In this document: positions 8,641-18,225 of the stretch, one piece after another
Position numbering within the stretch: position 1 is the stretch's first letter
Layout: every line of letters begins with the position of its first letter
Source: an uncultured Caryophanales bacterium
GTDB lineage: Bacteria; Bacillota_I; Bacilli_A; RF39; UBA660
NCBI GenBank assembly: GCA_905206805.1
Contig: CAJLIR010000006.1
Coordinates: 9,589-73,588 of the forward strand
Length of the DNA: 64,000 nucleotides
Reading direction: 5' to 3'
The notes under the pieces: model-generated
The model's input: only the letters and a program-made list of their open reading frames with translations
Told to the model about the DNA's origin: nothing
The model's database searches: none
Program-made: the position numbers and the translations under genes

Positions 8641-10329
8641 TTCTTTTACTGTTGGATTAAAATTTTCAATTGCTTCTACTAATTTAGGATGTCTTATAAT
8701 AAAATGTATAATAGGGTTAGAACTTTTTGATAGAATAACATAATTATCTTTTAAAATAGTTATATTTATATTATTAAATATTTTATAGTCGTTAATAGTA
8801 ATATTATAGTTTTTTAAATTTTTTGCGTATTTTTTTGTACTATTTAAGTGTTCTAAATATTCTTCATAATTATATTTTATTTTTTTTGTATAAAACATAT
8901 TTTCTAGTTGAAGATATACATCATTAAAATCATTTTTATTTAATGAATAAATAATATCATTTATTTCATTATTTTTAAGAATTAATTTTATATTTTTTTC
9001 TTCTTCATTTTTATATAATAATATATTATTAATATCATGTTTTGGAATATTATTTCTTTTTAAGATTTTAATAAGTAGTTCATCATTTATAGTAAATAGA
9101 GGTAATGAAGAAAATATTCTTTTTCTATTACCTTTAATATTTGTATCATTTAGTAAAAATAATTTATATTCTTCTTTTTGTTCCTCTCTATAAATATTCA
9201 TAAGAGAATTTGCTTTCTTTAGTAATAATTCTGATTTTTCTTTATAATATTCAACTTCTTTATTATTAGCTGTTAAATAATATTTTCCTCTTTCGTGAGA
9301 TCCGTTAATACATTCACCCATTAAAGCAACACTACCAGATACATAATTTAAGTGGTTATATATATTTGTTTTATTATTTTTTAAATAGTAGGGTGTTATT
9401 TGACCTGTCATATAAATTGGAATCCAACTTTCAAGTCCTAACATCATTTCATTAAAAGGTCTATCTAAATTATGGATTATATTTAAGTGTAATCCTTTTT
9501 TTAGACACATCGCAATTCCAAACATCCAATTTTTACCAAATTTAATATCACTTGCCATATCTTCCATAGGCATATCACTGCACATAAACATATTTTCCAT
9601 AGATTTTGACAAAACTGTACCTTTAAGAAAATCAAGTTCTCCTTTTTTCATTTCTTCTATGCCATAGTATGATTTGGTTTTTGCTTTATAAAATGGAATA
9701 TAGGGTACCTTTAATTCATCAAATTTAATTGCTTTTATATAATCATTTAGATTAAAATTATCTAAATTTTTTAAAAACTTATCTATTTGATTATCATTAA
9801 TTATTTTATTATTTAATATCCAATTTTTAATTTTTTCTTCATTTATTTCATTAATATTACAATTAAATAAAATACTTAAACTTTTTTTGGCGTCATCACT
9901 ACTATATTTTTTTACTATATAACTAGTTAATTCATTTATAAATCCTTGTTTATTAGAAGGAATTCTATTACCGTTTCTAATTCTTGAAAGATATGATGCA
10001 TCAAAATTTAAAAATTTAGCTAATTCACTAGCATTTATATCAAGACATATAATTAGTTTATTTAAGTTACATCTTATAATTTCAAAATCTATTTCTGTAT
10101 TATTAATAGTTTTATTAAATTCAGTAAAAATGTCTTCTTTTTTATATTTTTCTTCTGAAAGTATAGATAAGGATTCACTAATTTTTTTTAAATTTTCATT
10201 ATTAGGAATTCTATTACCACTTTTGTATCTACTTATTATTGATTCAGAAAGATTAGAGTATTTAGCGATATCTTTAGAACTACATCCAATTAAATTTATA
10301 TACTTATTTAAAATATCATTAAACTTCAT
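8638..10329 (-). CDS. Large XRE-family regulator with two HTH domains and a long unknown sensor region
   Basis: The 563-residue protein starts with one HTH (about 12-55, SNLSESIISRYKSGNRIPN) and has a second one near residues 90-130 (LNFDASYLSRIRNGNRIPS). The remaining roughly 400 residues are a soluble, aromatic-rich region that I cannot assign; it includes a MCSDMPMEDM segment and a GLESWIPIYMTGQ segment that look like a conserved core rather than low-complexity sequence. It has a GGTGATTAAAT ribosome site. The size suggests a one-component regulator that senses a ligand or protein. It is divergent from the zinc-ribbon gene set beginning at 10522, a plausible target. Confidence 0.75.
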   Translation of the reverse strand: MKFNDILNKYINLIGCSSKDIAKYSNLSESIISRYKSGNRIPNNENLKKISESLSILSEEKYKKEDIFTEFNKTINNTEIDFEIIRCNLNKLIICLDINASELAKFLNFDASYLSRIRNGNRIPSNKQGFINELTSYIVKKYSSDDAKKSLSILFNCNINEINEEKIKNWILNNKIINDNQIDKFLKNLDNFNLNDYIKAIKFDELKVPYIPFYKAKTKSYYGIEEMKKGELDFLKGTVLSKSMENMFMCSDMPMEDMASDIKFGKNWMFGIAMCLKKGLHLNIIHNLDRPFNEMMLGLESWIPIYMTGQITPYYLKNNKTNIYNHLNYVSGSVALMGECINGSHERGKYYLTANNKEVEYYKEKSELLLKKANSLMNIYREEQKEEYKLFLLNDTNIKGNRKRIFSSLPLFTINDELLIKILKRNNIPKHDINNILLYKNEEEKNIKLILKNNEINDIIYSLNKNDFNDVYLQLENMFYTKKIKYNYEEYLEHLNSTKKYAKNLKNYNITINDYKIFNNINITILKDNYVILSKSSNPIIHFIIRHPKLVEAIENFNPTVKE

Positions 10330-10521
10330 ATTTAATCACCGTTTATAATATATCAAAAAAATCTGTTAAAAAAAATATTTTTTATAAATTAAATAAAAAT
10401 TTACTAAATAGTCAATGACATTTTGACAATAATTCTTTGTAACTGTGTTTATTTATAATATACTAAATGTAACAAATTATGTAATTTTTGTTATTTTTAT
10501 AATAAGTAGAGGAGTGATATT

Positions 10522-11232
10522 ATGGCATTAATTAAATGTCCAGAATGTAAAAAAGATATCAGTGATAAGGCTTTGGTTTGTCCAAAATGTGGATATGAAC
10601 TTAAAAGCGAAGGTACTTTAAATCAGGTTAAGAATAGTGTTGATTCTATTAAATCAGGAATTTTTAAATTTGATTATAAATTTATTCTTATAATTGCGGT
10701 ATTAATTATTGGTGCATATTTTATTTTTAATCAAAATAAACAATCTAATTCTGGTGGTACTAGTACACCATCTAGTAATTCAGGATATTCAGTTTTTAAT
10801 AGTTCTTATATGGGAATATCGTTTGAATACCCAACTGGCTATAAGGTTGCGACTGATAAAGATGGATTTATCTATGTAGCTAAAAATATAGATAATGAAG
10901 GGGCTTTGATTCCTTACATAATTATTGGAAGATATGATAATTATTATGACTCGGTTGCATTTTTAACTGATTTTACAAGTCATATGAGTCAACAATATAG
11001 TGATTTAATTTTGACTATTGATTTAGTTTCTGGAGTGCGTGCAGGTAGAACAGTATATGGTCTTGCATATAATTATACAAGTGGTGGTCATCTAGTAGTT
11101 GATAATAGATACGCAGTTACTATAAATAACAAGGTATATATGATTGGAAGCAAGGAAGAAAATGTAAATTCTGCCGAGATTAATGATGTAGTAGGACATA
11201 TTCTAGATACAATAACAGAAGGAGGTAAGTAG
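10522..11232 (+). CDS. Zinc-ribbon membrane protein with PsbP/DUF1795-like extracellular domain
   Basis: A double-CxxC zinc ribbon opens the 236-residue protein (CPECKKDISDKALVCPKCG, residues 6-24). A single membrane helix follows at about 50-70, then a Ser/Gly/Thr linker. The outer domain (about 90-235) starts GISFEYPTGYKVATD, the typical beginning of a PsbP/Mog1/DUF1795-like sandwich. The ribbon thus lies inside and the sensor-like domain outside. It is the first gene of a closely packed set with 11234, 12418 and 13526, separated from the next gene by one base. Confidence 0.7.
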   Translation: MALIKCPECKKDISDKALVCPKCGYELKSEGTLNQVKNSVDSIKSGIFKFDYKFILIIAVLIIGAYFIFNQNKQSNSGGTSTPSSNSGYSVFNSSYMGISFEYPTGYKVATDKDGFIYVAKNIDNEGALIPYIIIGRYDNYYDSVAFLTDFTSHMSQQYSDLILTIDLVSGVRAGRTVYGLAYNYTSGGHLVVDNRYAVTINNKVYMIGSKEENVNSAEINDVVGHILDTITEGGK

Positions 11233-11233
11233 T

Positions 11234-12379
11234 ATGGCTTTAATTAAATGTAGTGAGTGTGGAAATGAAATTTCATCGAGTGCGAAATTTTGTCCTCAAT
11301 GTGGAGCTAGTGTTGAACAACATTTTTGTCCAGAATGTGGTGTAAAATTAAAAGGAAATGAGATTAATTGTCCAGAATGTGGATTTCCTCTTACTAAAAA
11401 AACAGCGTCAAATATAATTACTGAGAATTTGGATAAAATAACAGGCGCAAAATCAGAAAATTATGTAACTTTTAAAGACTTATTTAAAGATACATTTAAA
11501 AAACATAGCGAAGAAGACTTAGATAATGTGTTTGTTTGTGGAAGCTCTAGTACGACTCCTAACGTAAAAGATGTTAATCCTAAAAAAGCAAGTGCTTGGG
11601 TATATTTTAAAATTTTTATATTTTTTATAATAGCTTACATTCCTACTAGAATTGGCTATATTAATTATGGTAATCTTAACTTTTTACCAGCAATGATTAT
11701 GTTGGGTGCATTTGCTGTACCAGTTACAGTTTTAATTTTTTTCTATGAAATAAATCTATTTAGAAACATTCCATTCTATAAAGTAATAAAGTACTTTATT
11801 CTAGGTGGTGCACTTAGTCTAATTCTAGCAATATTATTTTTCTCATTAAACCTTAATACTGATATAAGTACATATTCTGGTGCTTTAATGGTTGGATTAA
11901 TTGAGGAGGCAGCAAAAGCTGTCATAGTAGCATTTTTTCTGTTTAAAAGTAAAAAGAGTAATTATATTTTAAATGGTTTATTAATCGGTGCAGCAGTAGG
12001 AGCTGGATTTGCTGCATTTGAAACAGCTGGTTATATATTAAGATATGGTTTGACTGGTGGCGATGCCGCTATGTTACAAATTATAAAACTTCGTGGTTTC
12101 TTAGCTCCAGGTGGACATGTTGCGTGGGCCGCTATTGAAGGTGCCGCACTTATGTATGTTAAAGGATTTGAAAAATTAGATAAAAAACATTTAAATGATA
12201 AAAGATTTTTACTTATTTGTCTTATTTCAGTTGTTGAACACGGTATTTGGGATATGCCAATAGAAGCTCCATATTATTTAGTACCAATTGGACTTACGGT
12301 AGCTGCGTGGTTAGTTATAATATATTTTATTAATTTGGGTTTAAAACAAATTGATGATGCGAAAAAATTAAAAAATTAG
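11234..12379 (+). CDS. PrsW-family intramembrane metalloprotease with N-terminal zinc ribbons
   Basis: Residues 6-57 hold two CxxC-type zinc ribbons (CSECGNEISSSAKFCPQCG, then CPECGVKLKGNEINCPECG). After a linker, about eight membrane helices carry the PrsW motifs: GLIEEAAKA near 220, FETAGY near 262, GHVAWAAIEG near 295 and EHGIWD near 336. In Bacillus subtilis PrsW cleaves the anti-sigma factor RsiW in the membrane (site-1 protease). Here the target is unknown, and the flanking single-pass proteins are candidates. The gene is in an operon with the preceding zinc-ribbon protein, and its ribosome site lies inside that gene's end. Confidence 0.88.
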   Translation: MALIKCSECGNEISSSAKFCPQCGASVEQHFCPECGVKLKGNEINCPECGFPLTKKTASNIITENLDKITGAKSENYVTFKDLFKDTFKKHSEEDLDNVFVCGSSSTTPNVKDVNPKKASAWVYFKIFIFFIIAYIPTRIGYINYGNLNFLPAMIMLGAFAVPVTVLIFFYEINLFRNIPFYKVIKYFILGGALSLILAILFFSLNLNTDISTYSGALMVGLIEEAAKAVIVAFFLFKSKKSNYILNGLLIGAAVGAGFAAFETAGYILRYGLTGGDAAMLQIIKLRGFLAPGGHVAWAAIEGAALMYVKGFEKLDKKHLNDKRFLLICLISVVEHGIWDMPIEAPYYLVPIGLTVAAWLVIIYFINLGLKQIDDAKKLKN

Positions 12380-12417
12380 AATTTAATTATTTTTGAATAA
12401 AGAAGGAGGAATTTATT

Positions 12418-13518
12418 TTGAAAAATAAAACAAGTGTTATAATCATAACTATTTTTTTAGTAGTAGTTATATCTTTAGTTATCTTTAATTTTACTAAGAA
12501 AAACAATAATAATTCTATAGATATTCCTAGTAAAAGTTTGGATGTTAAAATTGTAAAAAATGAGGTCTCAAATTTAACTCTTGAAGAATATACAAATGAT
12601 GCACTTACAATGAAAAAACCTAAGGGTTGGGTTGTAGAAACAGGTGGAAGTGGTATATATTATGCGATAAGAGTATATGACCCTAGTGATAGTAGAAATC
12701 AAGTATTTTTAATGTTAAAAGTTCAACCGCTTTTAAAAAGTGATGCATCAAAATCATTTTGGCAAAATTATTATAATATGAGTGGATATAATTCCCAATA
12801 TAAATTATTTGCGGATGCGATAGTTTTAGATAGTCCTAAAGTAGAAACATTTTATCAAAAATTTAATGAAATTTTCTCATTTGTAAAATCGATTGATCCA
12901 AGTTTTTCTACAATAAATTTTCCAACAATTAATAATTTTAAAACATTAGAAGAATTTGAATCAACAGCTTCAATGAAAAGTGTTGCTTTAGATAGTAAGG
13001 TTTTAAGAGCTACTTATAGTGATCAAGATAATAAAGAAGCAGAGGGTATGTTTTTAGCTTCTATTGTAAACTTTGGTAATAGTAATATGAATGGAGTAGA
13101 TACCCTTTATTATATGGTGTATGACATAATGGCTATTACAACAGCTAAAGATGAATTTATAGATTATAAAGATATATTATTAGAGTCAATTAATTCAATA
13201 GATTTTAATAGTTCTTATGTACAAAAAACTATAGATGATGGTAATGCTCAAACAAAACAAGCTCTAGAATTAAGTGCTAGTATGCAAAAAGCCTTTGATT
13301 CATATATGAGTGCTTGGGAAAATAGAAGTAAATCATACGATATAATGAGTCAAAAACAAAGTGATGCAACTTTAGGTTATGAAAGAGTTTATGATACTGA
13401 AACAGGAGATATATATAAAGCATATAATGGTTTCACCGATGACTATGATGGTGAAAGATACAAATCAATAACTGATAATATGTACACTGAAAAAACTAGT
13501 GGATATATTGAAAAATAG
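12418..13518 (+). CDS. Membrane-anchored protein with PsbP-like domain, unknown function
   Basis: The TTG at 12418 follows an AAGGAGG site at the right distance and begins an N-terminal membrane anchor (about 7-25). The outer part starts with a segment like the 10522 protein (ALTMKKPKGWVVET, about 62-75), suggesting a PsbP/DUF1795-like fold that may occur twice. The last roughly 90 residues are helical and polar (LELSASMQKAFDSYMSAWEN), ending in a Tyr/Asp-rich tail. It lies 38 bases after the PrsW gene and only 7 bases before the next gene. The pairing with PrsW suggests envelope sensing; this is inference. Confidence 0.65.
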   Translation: MKNKTSVIIITIFLVVVISLVIFNFTKKNNNNSIDIPSKSLDVKIVKNEVSNLTLEEYTNDALTMKKPKGWVVETGGSGIYYAIRVYDPSDSRNQVFLMLKVQPLLKSDASKSFWQNYYNMSGYNSQYKLFADAIVLDSPKVETFYQKFNEIFSFVKSIDPSFSTINFPTINNFKTLEEFESTASMKSVALDSKVLRATYSDQDNKEAEGMFLASIVNFGNSNMNGVDTLYYMVYDIMAITTAKDEFIDYKDILLESINSIDFNSSYVQKTIDDGNAQTKQALELSASMQKAFDSYMSAWENRSKSYDIMSQKQSDATLGYERVYDTETGDIYKAYNGFTDDYDGERYKSITDNMYTEKTSGYIEK

Positions 13519-13525
13519 GTGAATT

Positions 13526-14494
13526 ATGAAAAATAAAAAAATTATTTTTATAGGTTCTATTTTATTTATTATTTTATTAGTATTTGTTTTATATTTAATA
13601 AATAATAAAGAAGGCTCTTCAAAAATATATAATGAAGATAAATTTGATAGTAAAACAGATACGGAACCAGTTAATTTACTTGAAGCTGTTTTGAAAAAAA
13701 ATGGAAAAAACAAAATTGAAGCAGGTTATTCTACTTTTGCAGGTGGAGAAGTTTTAACAGAAGGAACATTTTTTATAGATTATGCATTTATTGTTAATAA
13801 TAAAGCTTATATTTATGATCCTGAAAAATTAAAAACAGATGAACTTAGTTATAAAAAGGTATATGATATACCAGATAATATAAATGTAACTAATATAGGA
13901 ATTCCGTTTGGAGCTGATATATATTTTTATGATGATATAGGAAATCAATACATTTTAAAGGATACTAATATAGATAATGATATAAAAAGTGGATATTTAA
14001 AATATGAAAAAGCTAATTATGAATTAAAAAATTATACTACTGAATTATATAAAATAACTGATAATATAAAAGAAAACTATGATATTAGATGTAACTTATT
14101 TTACGCAAAAGATAATATTTTGTATAAAATAAATTATGGTTATTATAATTTTATAGAAAAAAGGGATGTTCCTGATTCGTTAGAAAAAGTATCAGGTAAT
14201 TATGAAAATCAAAAGATATTGCACATTTATAATGATAGAATAGTTAAAACTGATAAAGGTTTTTATGAATTGATTGAATATTCAGATAATGGAAATGTAT
14301 ATACAACAACTATGAAAATTGACCTGTTAACAAAATATTATGATGATGTTTTAACATTTACTTATGACTATGTAATTTTAAAAGATTATACATTAATACC
14401 AATAAATGATGTAATGACAAATAGAAGTCAAAAATATTTAAATGGATTTTATTTAGGTAGATTAGATGAAAAACCAGTAGAATTTGTAGAATAA
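13526..14494 (+). CDS. Membrane-anchored beta-rich protein, unknown function
   Basis: A 322-residue protein with an N-terminal membrane helix (about 4-24) and an outer part rich in Tyr, Asp and Asn with recurring short strands (NILYKINYGYYN, NDRIVKTDKGFYEL, NVYTTTMKIDLL) that look like propeller blades. I do not recognise the family. It closes the zinc-ribbon/PrsW operon and is followed by a terminator. Its last 254 codons and the terminator are repeated almost exactly 5767 bases downstream as a truncated copy, so this is the intact parent gene. Confidence 0.65.
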   Translation: MKNKKIIFIGSILFIILLVFVLYLINNKEGSSKIYNEDKFDSKTDTEPVNLLEAVLKKNGKNKIEAGYSTFAGGEVLTEGTFFIDYAFIVNNKAYIYDPEKLKTDELSYKKVYDIPDNINVTNIGIPFGADIYFYDDIGNQYILKDTNIDNDIKSGYLKYEKANYELKNYTTELYKITDNIKENYDIRCNLFYAKDNILYKINYGYYNFIEKRDVPDSLEKVSGNYENQKILHIYNDRIVKTDKGFYELIEYSDNGNVYTTTMKIDLLTKYYDDVLTFTYDYVILKDYTLIPINDVMTNRSQKYLNGFYLGRLDEKPVEFVE

Positions 14495-14520
14495 ATAAAT
14501 TCTACTTTTTTATATCTATA
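13733..14520 (+). repeat. Direct repeat copy 1 (3' part of the 13526 gene)
   Basis: About 788 bases almost identical to 19500-20288, at a fixed offset of 5767, covering the 3' coding part and terminator. Visible differences are a C/T change at the left edge and a C/T change plus one extra T near the terminator. The two copies flank the accessory island. Confidence 0.9.
14486..14511 (+). terminator. Terminator of the zinc-ribbon/PrsW operon
   Basis: Seven-base stem (14486-14492 with 14499-14505) followed by six T. In the downstream duplicate one stem base is changed. Confidence 0.7.
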
Positions 14521-14540
14521 ATCATTTTATTTTTAGTAGA

Positions 14541-15810
14541 GAGAGTGTAAAAAAATTTGTGTAAAGTTACCAATCCATGGTAATAAAGATATTTGAGGTT
14601 GATTAGTATCAATCTCTTTTTGTTACTTAAATAATAACATAAATTAAATAATTTTCAAAGATCAATTTAATCGTTCAGGATATAATATATTTAATTCATT
14701 ATAAATCATATCCCAATCAGGGCATCTAGTAGTCCATTTTTTCTCTACATTTTTAGTAGCTAAAAATAAGCATTTCATTAAAGAATTATCACTAGTAAAT
14801 ACTCCTTTTGTTTTAGTATGTTTACGATATGAACGATTTAAACTTTCTATCGCATTTGTTGTATACATTATTTTTCTTAATTCTTTTGAATAGTTAAATA
14901 ATGTACAAATTGCTTCCCAGTTATCTTCCCAAACTTTTAAACTTGTTGGATAAATAGAACACCATTTGTTTTTTACTTTTTCTAAATTTTCTCTTGCTTC
15001 CTTTTCAGTATTTGATTTATATATAGTTCTTAAATCATTACAAAATTCTTTTAAATATTTATAAGAAACAAATTTAACCGAATTTTTGATTAAATGAACA
15101 ATACATCTTTGTTGCATAGCTTTTGGATAAACAGCTTTAATTGCCTCGTTTATTCCATTTAATACATCAGAACATATAATTAAAATATCTTTAACACCAC
15201 GATTTTTAATTCATTTAAAGTTTCTAACCAATATTTAGCTGACTCATTTTCTTCAATCCATATTCCAAGTACCTCTTTAAAACCATCAGCATTAACACCT
15301 AACATTACATAAGTTGCTTTTTTTACTATAACATTTTCTTGTTTAACATTAAAATGTATAGCATCAATAAATACAATTGGGTATACTTCTTTTAATGGTC
15401 TTTTTTGTCATTCATCTATCTCTTCTAAAACTGCATCTGTTATATTACTAATTATCATAGCAGAGAGTTGTATATCATAAATATCTTCAATAGAATCACT
15501 TATTTCTCTTGTAGATAATCCTTTACAATAAAGATTTATAACTTTTTCTTCAATTCCAGAAATGTCTCTTTTATTTTTAGGAACAATTTGAGGCTCAAAT
15601 TCAGCATTCATCATAGTTTAAATAGTATCTTTAAACATATCTTTTATGCATAAGCAATATCATTTGCATCTTTAATATCATAATTTTTTAATAAATATTT
15701 AACAACTTCATTATTTTTATTTTCTTTCATACAAAAATCCTTTCTTGGTTCTATATTTCTATATTACCATAGAAAGGATTTTATCTTTACACAAAATTAT
15801 TTACAGACTC
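14541..15810 (-). mobile_element. Decayed IS256-family insertion sequence
   Basis: About 1270 bases bounded by imperfect terminal inverted repeats (14541-14566 and 15785-15810; about 22 of 26 positions agree, with a shared core TTTGTGTAAAG). The enclosed transposase is of the IS256/mutator type but broken. No matching 8-9 base target duplication is seen at the outer edges (compare 14532-14540 and 15811-15819), suggesting rearrangement after insertion. The right end contributes the last codons and stop of the neighbouring ABC transporter gene. Confidence 0.8.
14662..15730 (-). pseudogene. IS256-family transposase, inactivated by frameshifts and stops
   Basis: Reading the reverse strand from the ATG at 15730 gives a typical IS256 transposase in pieces. 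Damage includes a one-base loss near 15646, a CAA-to-TAA type stop just after it, an in-frame TGA near 15406 where the family has Trp (EIDE*QKRPLKEVYP), and loss of one A near 15212. Recognisable DDE-type parts are FIDAIHFNVK, IICSDVLNG and, in the longest intact piece (14662-15117), TTNAIESLNRSYRKHTK with the catalytic Glu. It cannot make active transposase on its own. Confidence 0.88.
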
Positions 15811-17538
15811 ATCAATATTTTTAATTTCTGTATCATATAACTCTTTATATTGTTTACAATTTTGTAGAAGTTGCTTATGATTTCCTTCTGCAATAATTTG
15901 ACCATTTTCTAACATTAAAATTCTGTCTGCATTTTGTATTGTAGACAATCTGTGAGCAATAATTAAAATTGTGTATTCTTTTTGTAAATTATCTATTGCT
16001 TTTTGTATTTTTGATTGCGTTTCGTTGTCTAATGCACTTGTTGCTTCATCAAATAATATAATTTCAGTTTTTTGAACAAATGCTCTTGCTATTGCCAATC
16101 TTTGTTTTTGACCACCTGATAATGTGATTCCACCTTCACCAACAATAGTGTCATATTTATTAGGTAATGATTCTATATAATCATCTAAGCAGGCCATTTT
16201 ACATGCATCTTTCATTTCTATATCGGTTAAATCCTGTTTTACAAGTTTTAAATTGTCTTTAATACTCATATTAAAAATATATGGATTTTGACTTACAATT
16301 GTTATATTTCCTCTAATCGAATTCTTGTCTAATTCTTTAATATCAATATCATCAATTGTTATTGTTCCTTCATAATTATCATACATTTTACATAAAAGAT
16401 TAAAAATCGTTGTTTTACCAGATCCACTTTTTCCTACAAAAGCAACAGTTTCATTCGCTTTTACTTTCAAGTTACAGTTTTTAAGTACATTGTTTTTGTT
16501 ATATTTAAATGATACATTTTTGAATTCAAAATCACCTTTTATATTGTTTAAATGTTTTTCTCCAAATACTTCTTTTTCATATTTTTTATCTTCAAAAATA
16601 TCAAATATTCTTGTCGCAGATAAATTAAATTTTTTTATTAATTCGTGAAAACCAGTAACATTTTCAACAAAATTATTATATCTATTTCCAAAATTATAAA
16701 TTATTAATCCAACTGCAACAGACATTGAACCAGAGTTAATAGATAGACCAATTATTAAAATCATTAAAAAAAACGAAATATCAGCCCAATACCATCTAAC
16801 TATTAAATATGATAAATTGGTGTTTTCTATTTTATATCGTTCTATATTTAATTTTTCAAACTTATTTCTTAATTCTTTTAAGAAACTTTCTTCACCGTTT
16901 AACATTTTAATATCTTCTGCACCACGTACTATTTCTCCAGTAAAACCTGTTATACTATCATTGATTTTTCTATATTCTTTATCATTTTTATTATAAGCAT
17001 TAATTCTTATTATTTCAATTATTAATCTAATTGTAAAAGCAATTAGTACAAAGATAAACATTGTTTTACTTAAAATAAAATATGTAACAATTACGCCAAT
17101 GTTTGAAATAATTCCATTTATATATTTATTTAAATCAGTAAATATTGAAGAGATGTTTCTTGTATCTCCAACTAATCTTTGAATAAACATACCAGAACCA
17201 TTTTCTTCTAATGTTTTATTATTTAACTTTAGTATTTCTGCTCCTAAATTTGATTGAACATTTATATATATTTGTTTAAATATTTTTTCATACAATTTAC
17301 TTTTAAAATAATTTATTGTATCCCCAATTAAATGTGCAGATATTAAGATTACTCCAACATATATAAATTGTTCAATATTATTGTCAGTTAAATTAACTAT
17401 AATACTTGCTGAAATAAAAGGATAAATTATACTTGCAATAATATTAAATAAACTAAGTATGAAATATAAAATTATTCTTTTTTTCTCACTTTTTGCATAT
17501 TTCCATACAAATTTAATATTTTTTTTAAATTCTTTCAC
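15787..17538 (-). CDS. ABC exporter: fused membrane and ATPase domains
   Basis: A half-transporter of the MsbA/LmrA type, working as a dimer to export lipids, peptides or drugs. The 583-residue protein has six membrane helices (about 1-310) and an ATPase domain with GKSGSGKTT near 372, a Q-loop, LSGGQKQR near 481 and ILFDEAT with D-loop SALD. The start is a GTG behind GAGGTGG. Its final residues (SVNNFV and the stop) are encoded by the end of the IS256 element, so the original C-terminal tip was probably replaced; the ATPase core is complete. No partner half-transporter is adjacent, so a homodimer is likely. Confidence 0.9.
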   Translation of the reverse strand: MKEFKKNIKFVWKYAKSEKKRIILYFILSLFNIIASIIYPFISASIIVNLTDNNIEQFIYVGVILISAHLIGDTINYFKSKLYEKIFKQIYINVQSNLGAEILKLNNKTLEENGSGMFIQRLVGDTRNISSIFTDLNKYINGIISNIGVIVTYFILSKTMFIFVLIAFTIRLIIEIIRINAYNKNDKEYRKINDSITGFTGEIVRGAEDIKMLNGEESFLKELRNKFEKLNIERYKIENTNLSYLIVRWYWADISFFLMILIIGLSINSGSMSVAVGLIIYNFGNRYNNFVENVTGFHELIKKFNLSATRIFDIFEDKKYEKEVFGEKHLNNIKGDFEFKNVSFKYNKNNVLKNCNLKVKANETVAFVGKSGSGKTTIFNLLCKMYDNYEGTITIDDIDIKELDKNSIRGNITIVSQNPYIFNMSIKDNLKLVKQDLTDIEMKDACKMACLDDYIESLPNKYDTIVGEGGITLSGGQKQRLAIARAFVQKTEIILFDEATSALDNETQSKIQKAIDNLQKEYTILIIAHRLSTIQNADRILMLENGQIIAEGNHKQLLQNCKQYKELYDTEIKNIDESVNNFV

Positions 17539-17763
17539 AAAACCACCTCAACTTAGTATATTTTAGCAATTGCAATAATAAAATTCTAGCCTTGAATTTT
17601 ATGAAAAAATATGATATAATTTTTTAGACATTGTAATATGAAAAATGATGAAATTATGGAATCTTTAAATTAAAAAGAAAATTCAATTTAGCGATAAATA
17701 TTAAAATTATCTAGTTAAAATGTTTCAATATGATATAATACTGTTATATGGGGTGTGATTTTT

Positions 17764-18225
17764 ATGGAAAATCTAGATGAATATTTAAACCAAGATATTT
17801 TTAATCCAAAATATTTATTTCATGGTAGTTCTAAATTATTAGAAAAATTAGAGCCGAGACAATCAAAAGATAAATATAATGCAGAAAATGAAGATTGTGC
17901 TATTTTTTTAAGTAGTTGGTTTATTAATGCTGCTGCATATGCTTTTAGAAGTAAATTAAAAGAAATAAATGAATATTATAGCTTTAGGATGAATAATAAT
18001 GGAACTTTACCTGCTATGGAATATGAAGTTGAAAATATCCCAGAAAATTTATTTGAGTATATTTATGTATTAAAAAAGAAGAGGATATTATTAAAGATAG
18101 TTATGAATATACTACTCAATATAGATGTTATCATGAATTAGAACCAATAAAAGTTATTAAAGTCAATTTTGATTATTTTGAAAAATATTTTCAAAGAGTA
18201 GAACAGAAACAAAGAAAAAAATAAG
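17764..18225 (+). pseudogene. ADP-ribosyltransferase-like protein gene with a -1 frameshift
   Basis: From the ATG at 17764 (GGGGTG site) the frame encodes YLFHGSSKLLEKLEPRQS (about 17-34) and AIFLSSWFINAAAYAF. This resembles small bacterial proteins with a FHGS...LEPRQ motif related to ADP-ribosyl/RNA-phosphotransferase folds; the assignment is tentative. Near 18073-18078 the frame breaks, and the -1 frame continues sensibly (EEDIIKDSYEYTTQ, then ELEPIKVIKVNFDYFEKYF) to a TAA at 18223. The break is at A AAA AAG, a classic slippery heptamer, so either one A was lost or the ribosome shifts frame. Unshifted translation ends at 18141. A TGATATAAT extended -10 lies at 17731-17739. Confidence 0.55.

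Noticed and set aside
10423..10459. TTGACA and TATAAT upstream of the zinc-ribbon operon
   Set aside because: The spacer is 25 bases, too long for a sigma-A promoter, so I do not pair them; another promoter or an activator is possible.
15400..15420. In-frame TGA in the transposase where Trp is expected, hinting at a Mycoplasma-like code
   Set aside because: Many genes use TGA as stop (for example at 30141-30143, 61578-61580 and 19341-19343) and Trp is coded by TGG throughout; the same transposase has other stops and frameshifts, so it is decay.
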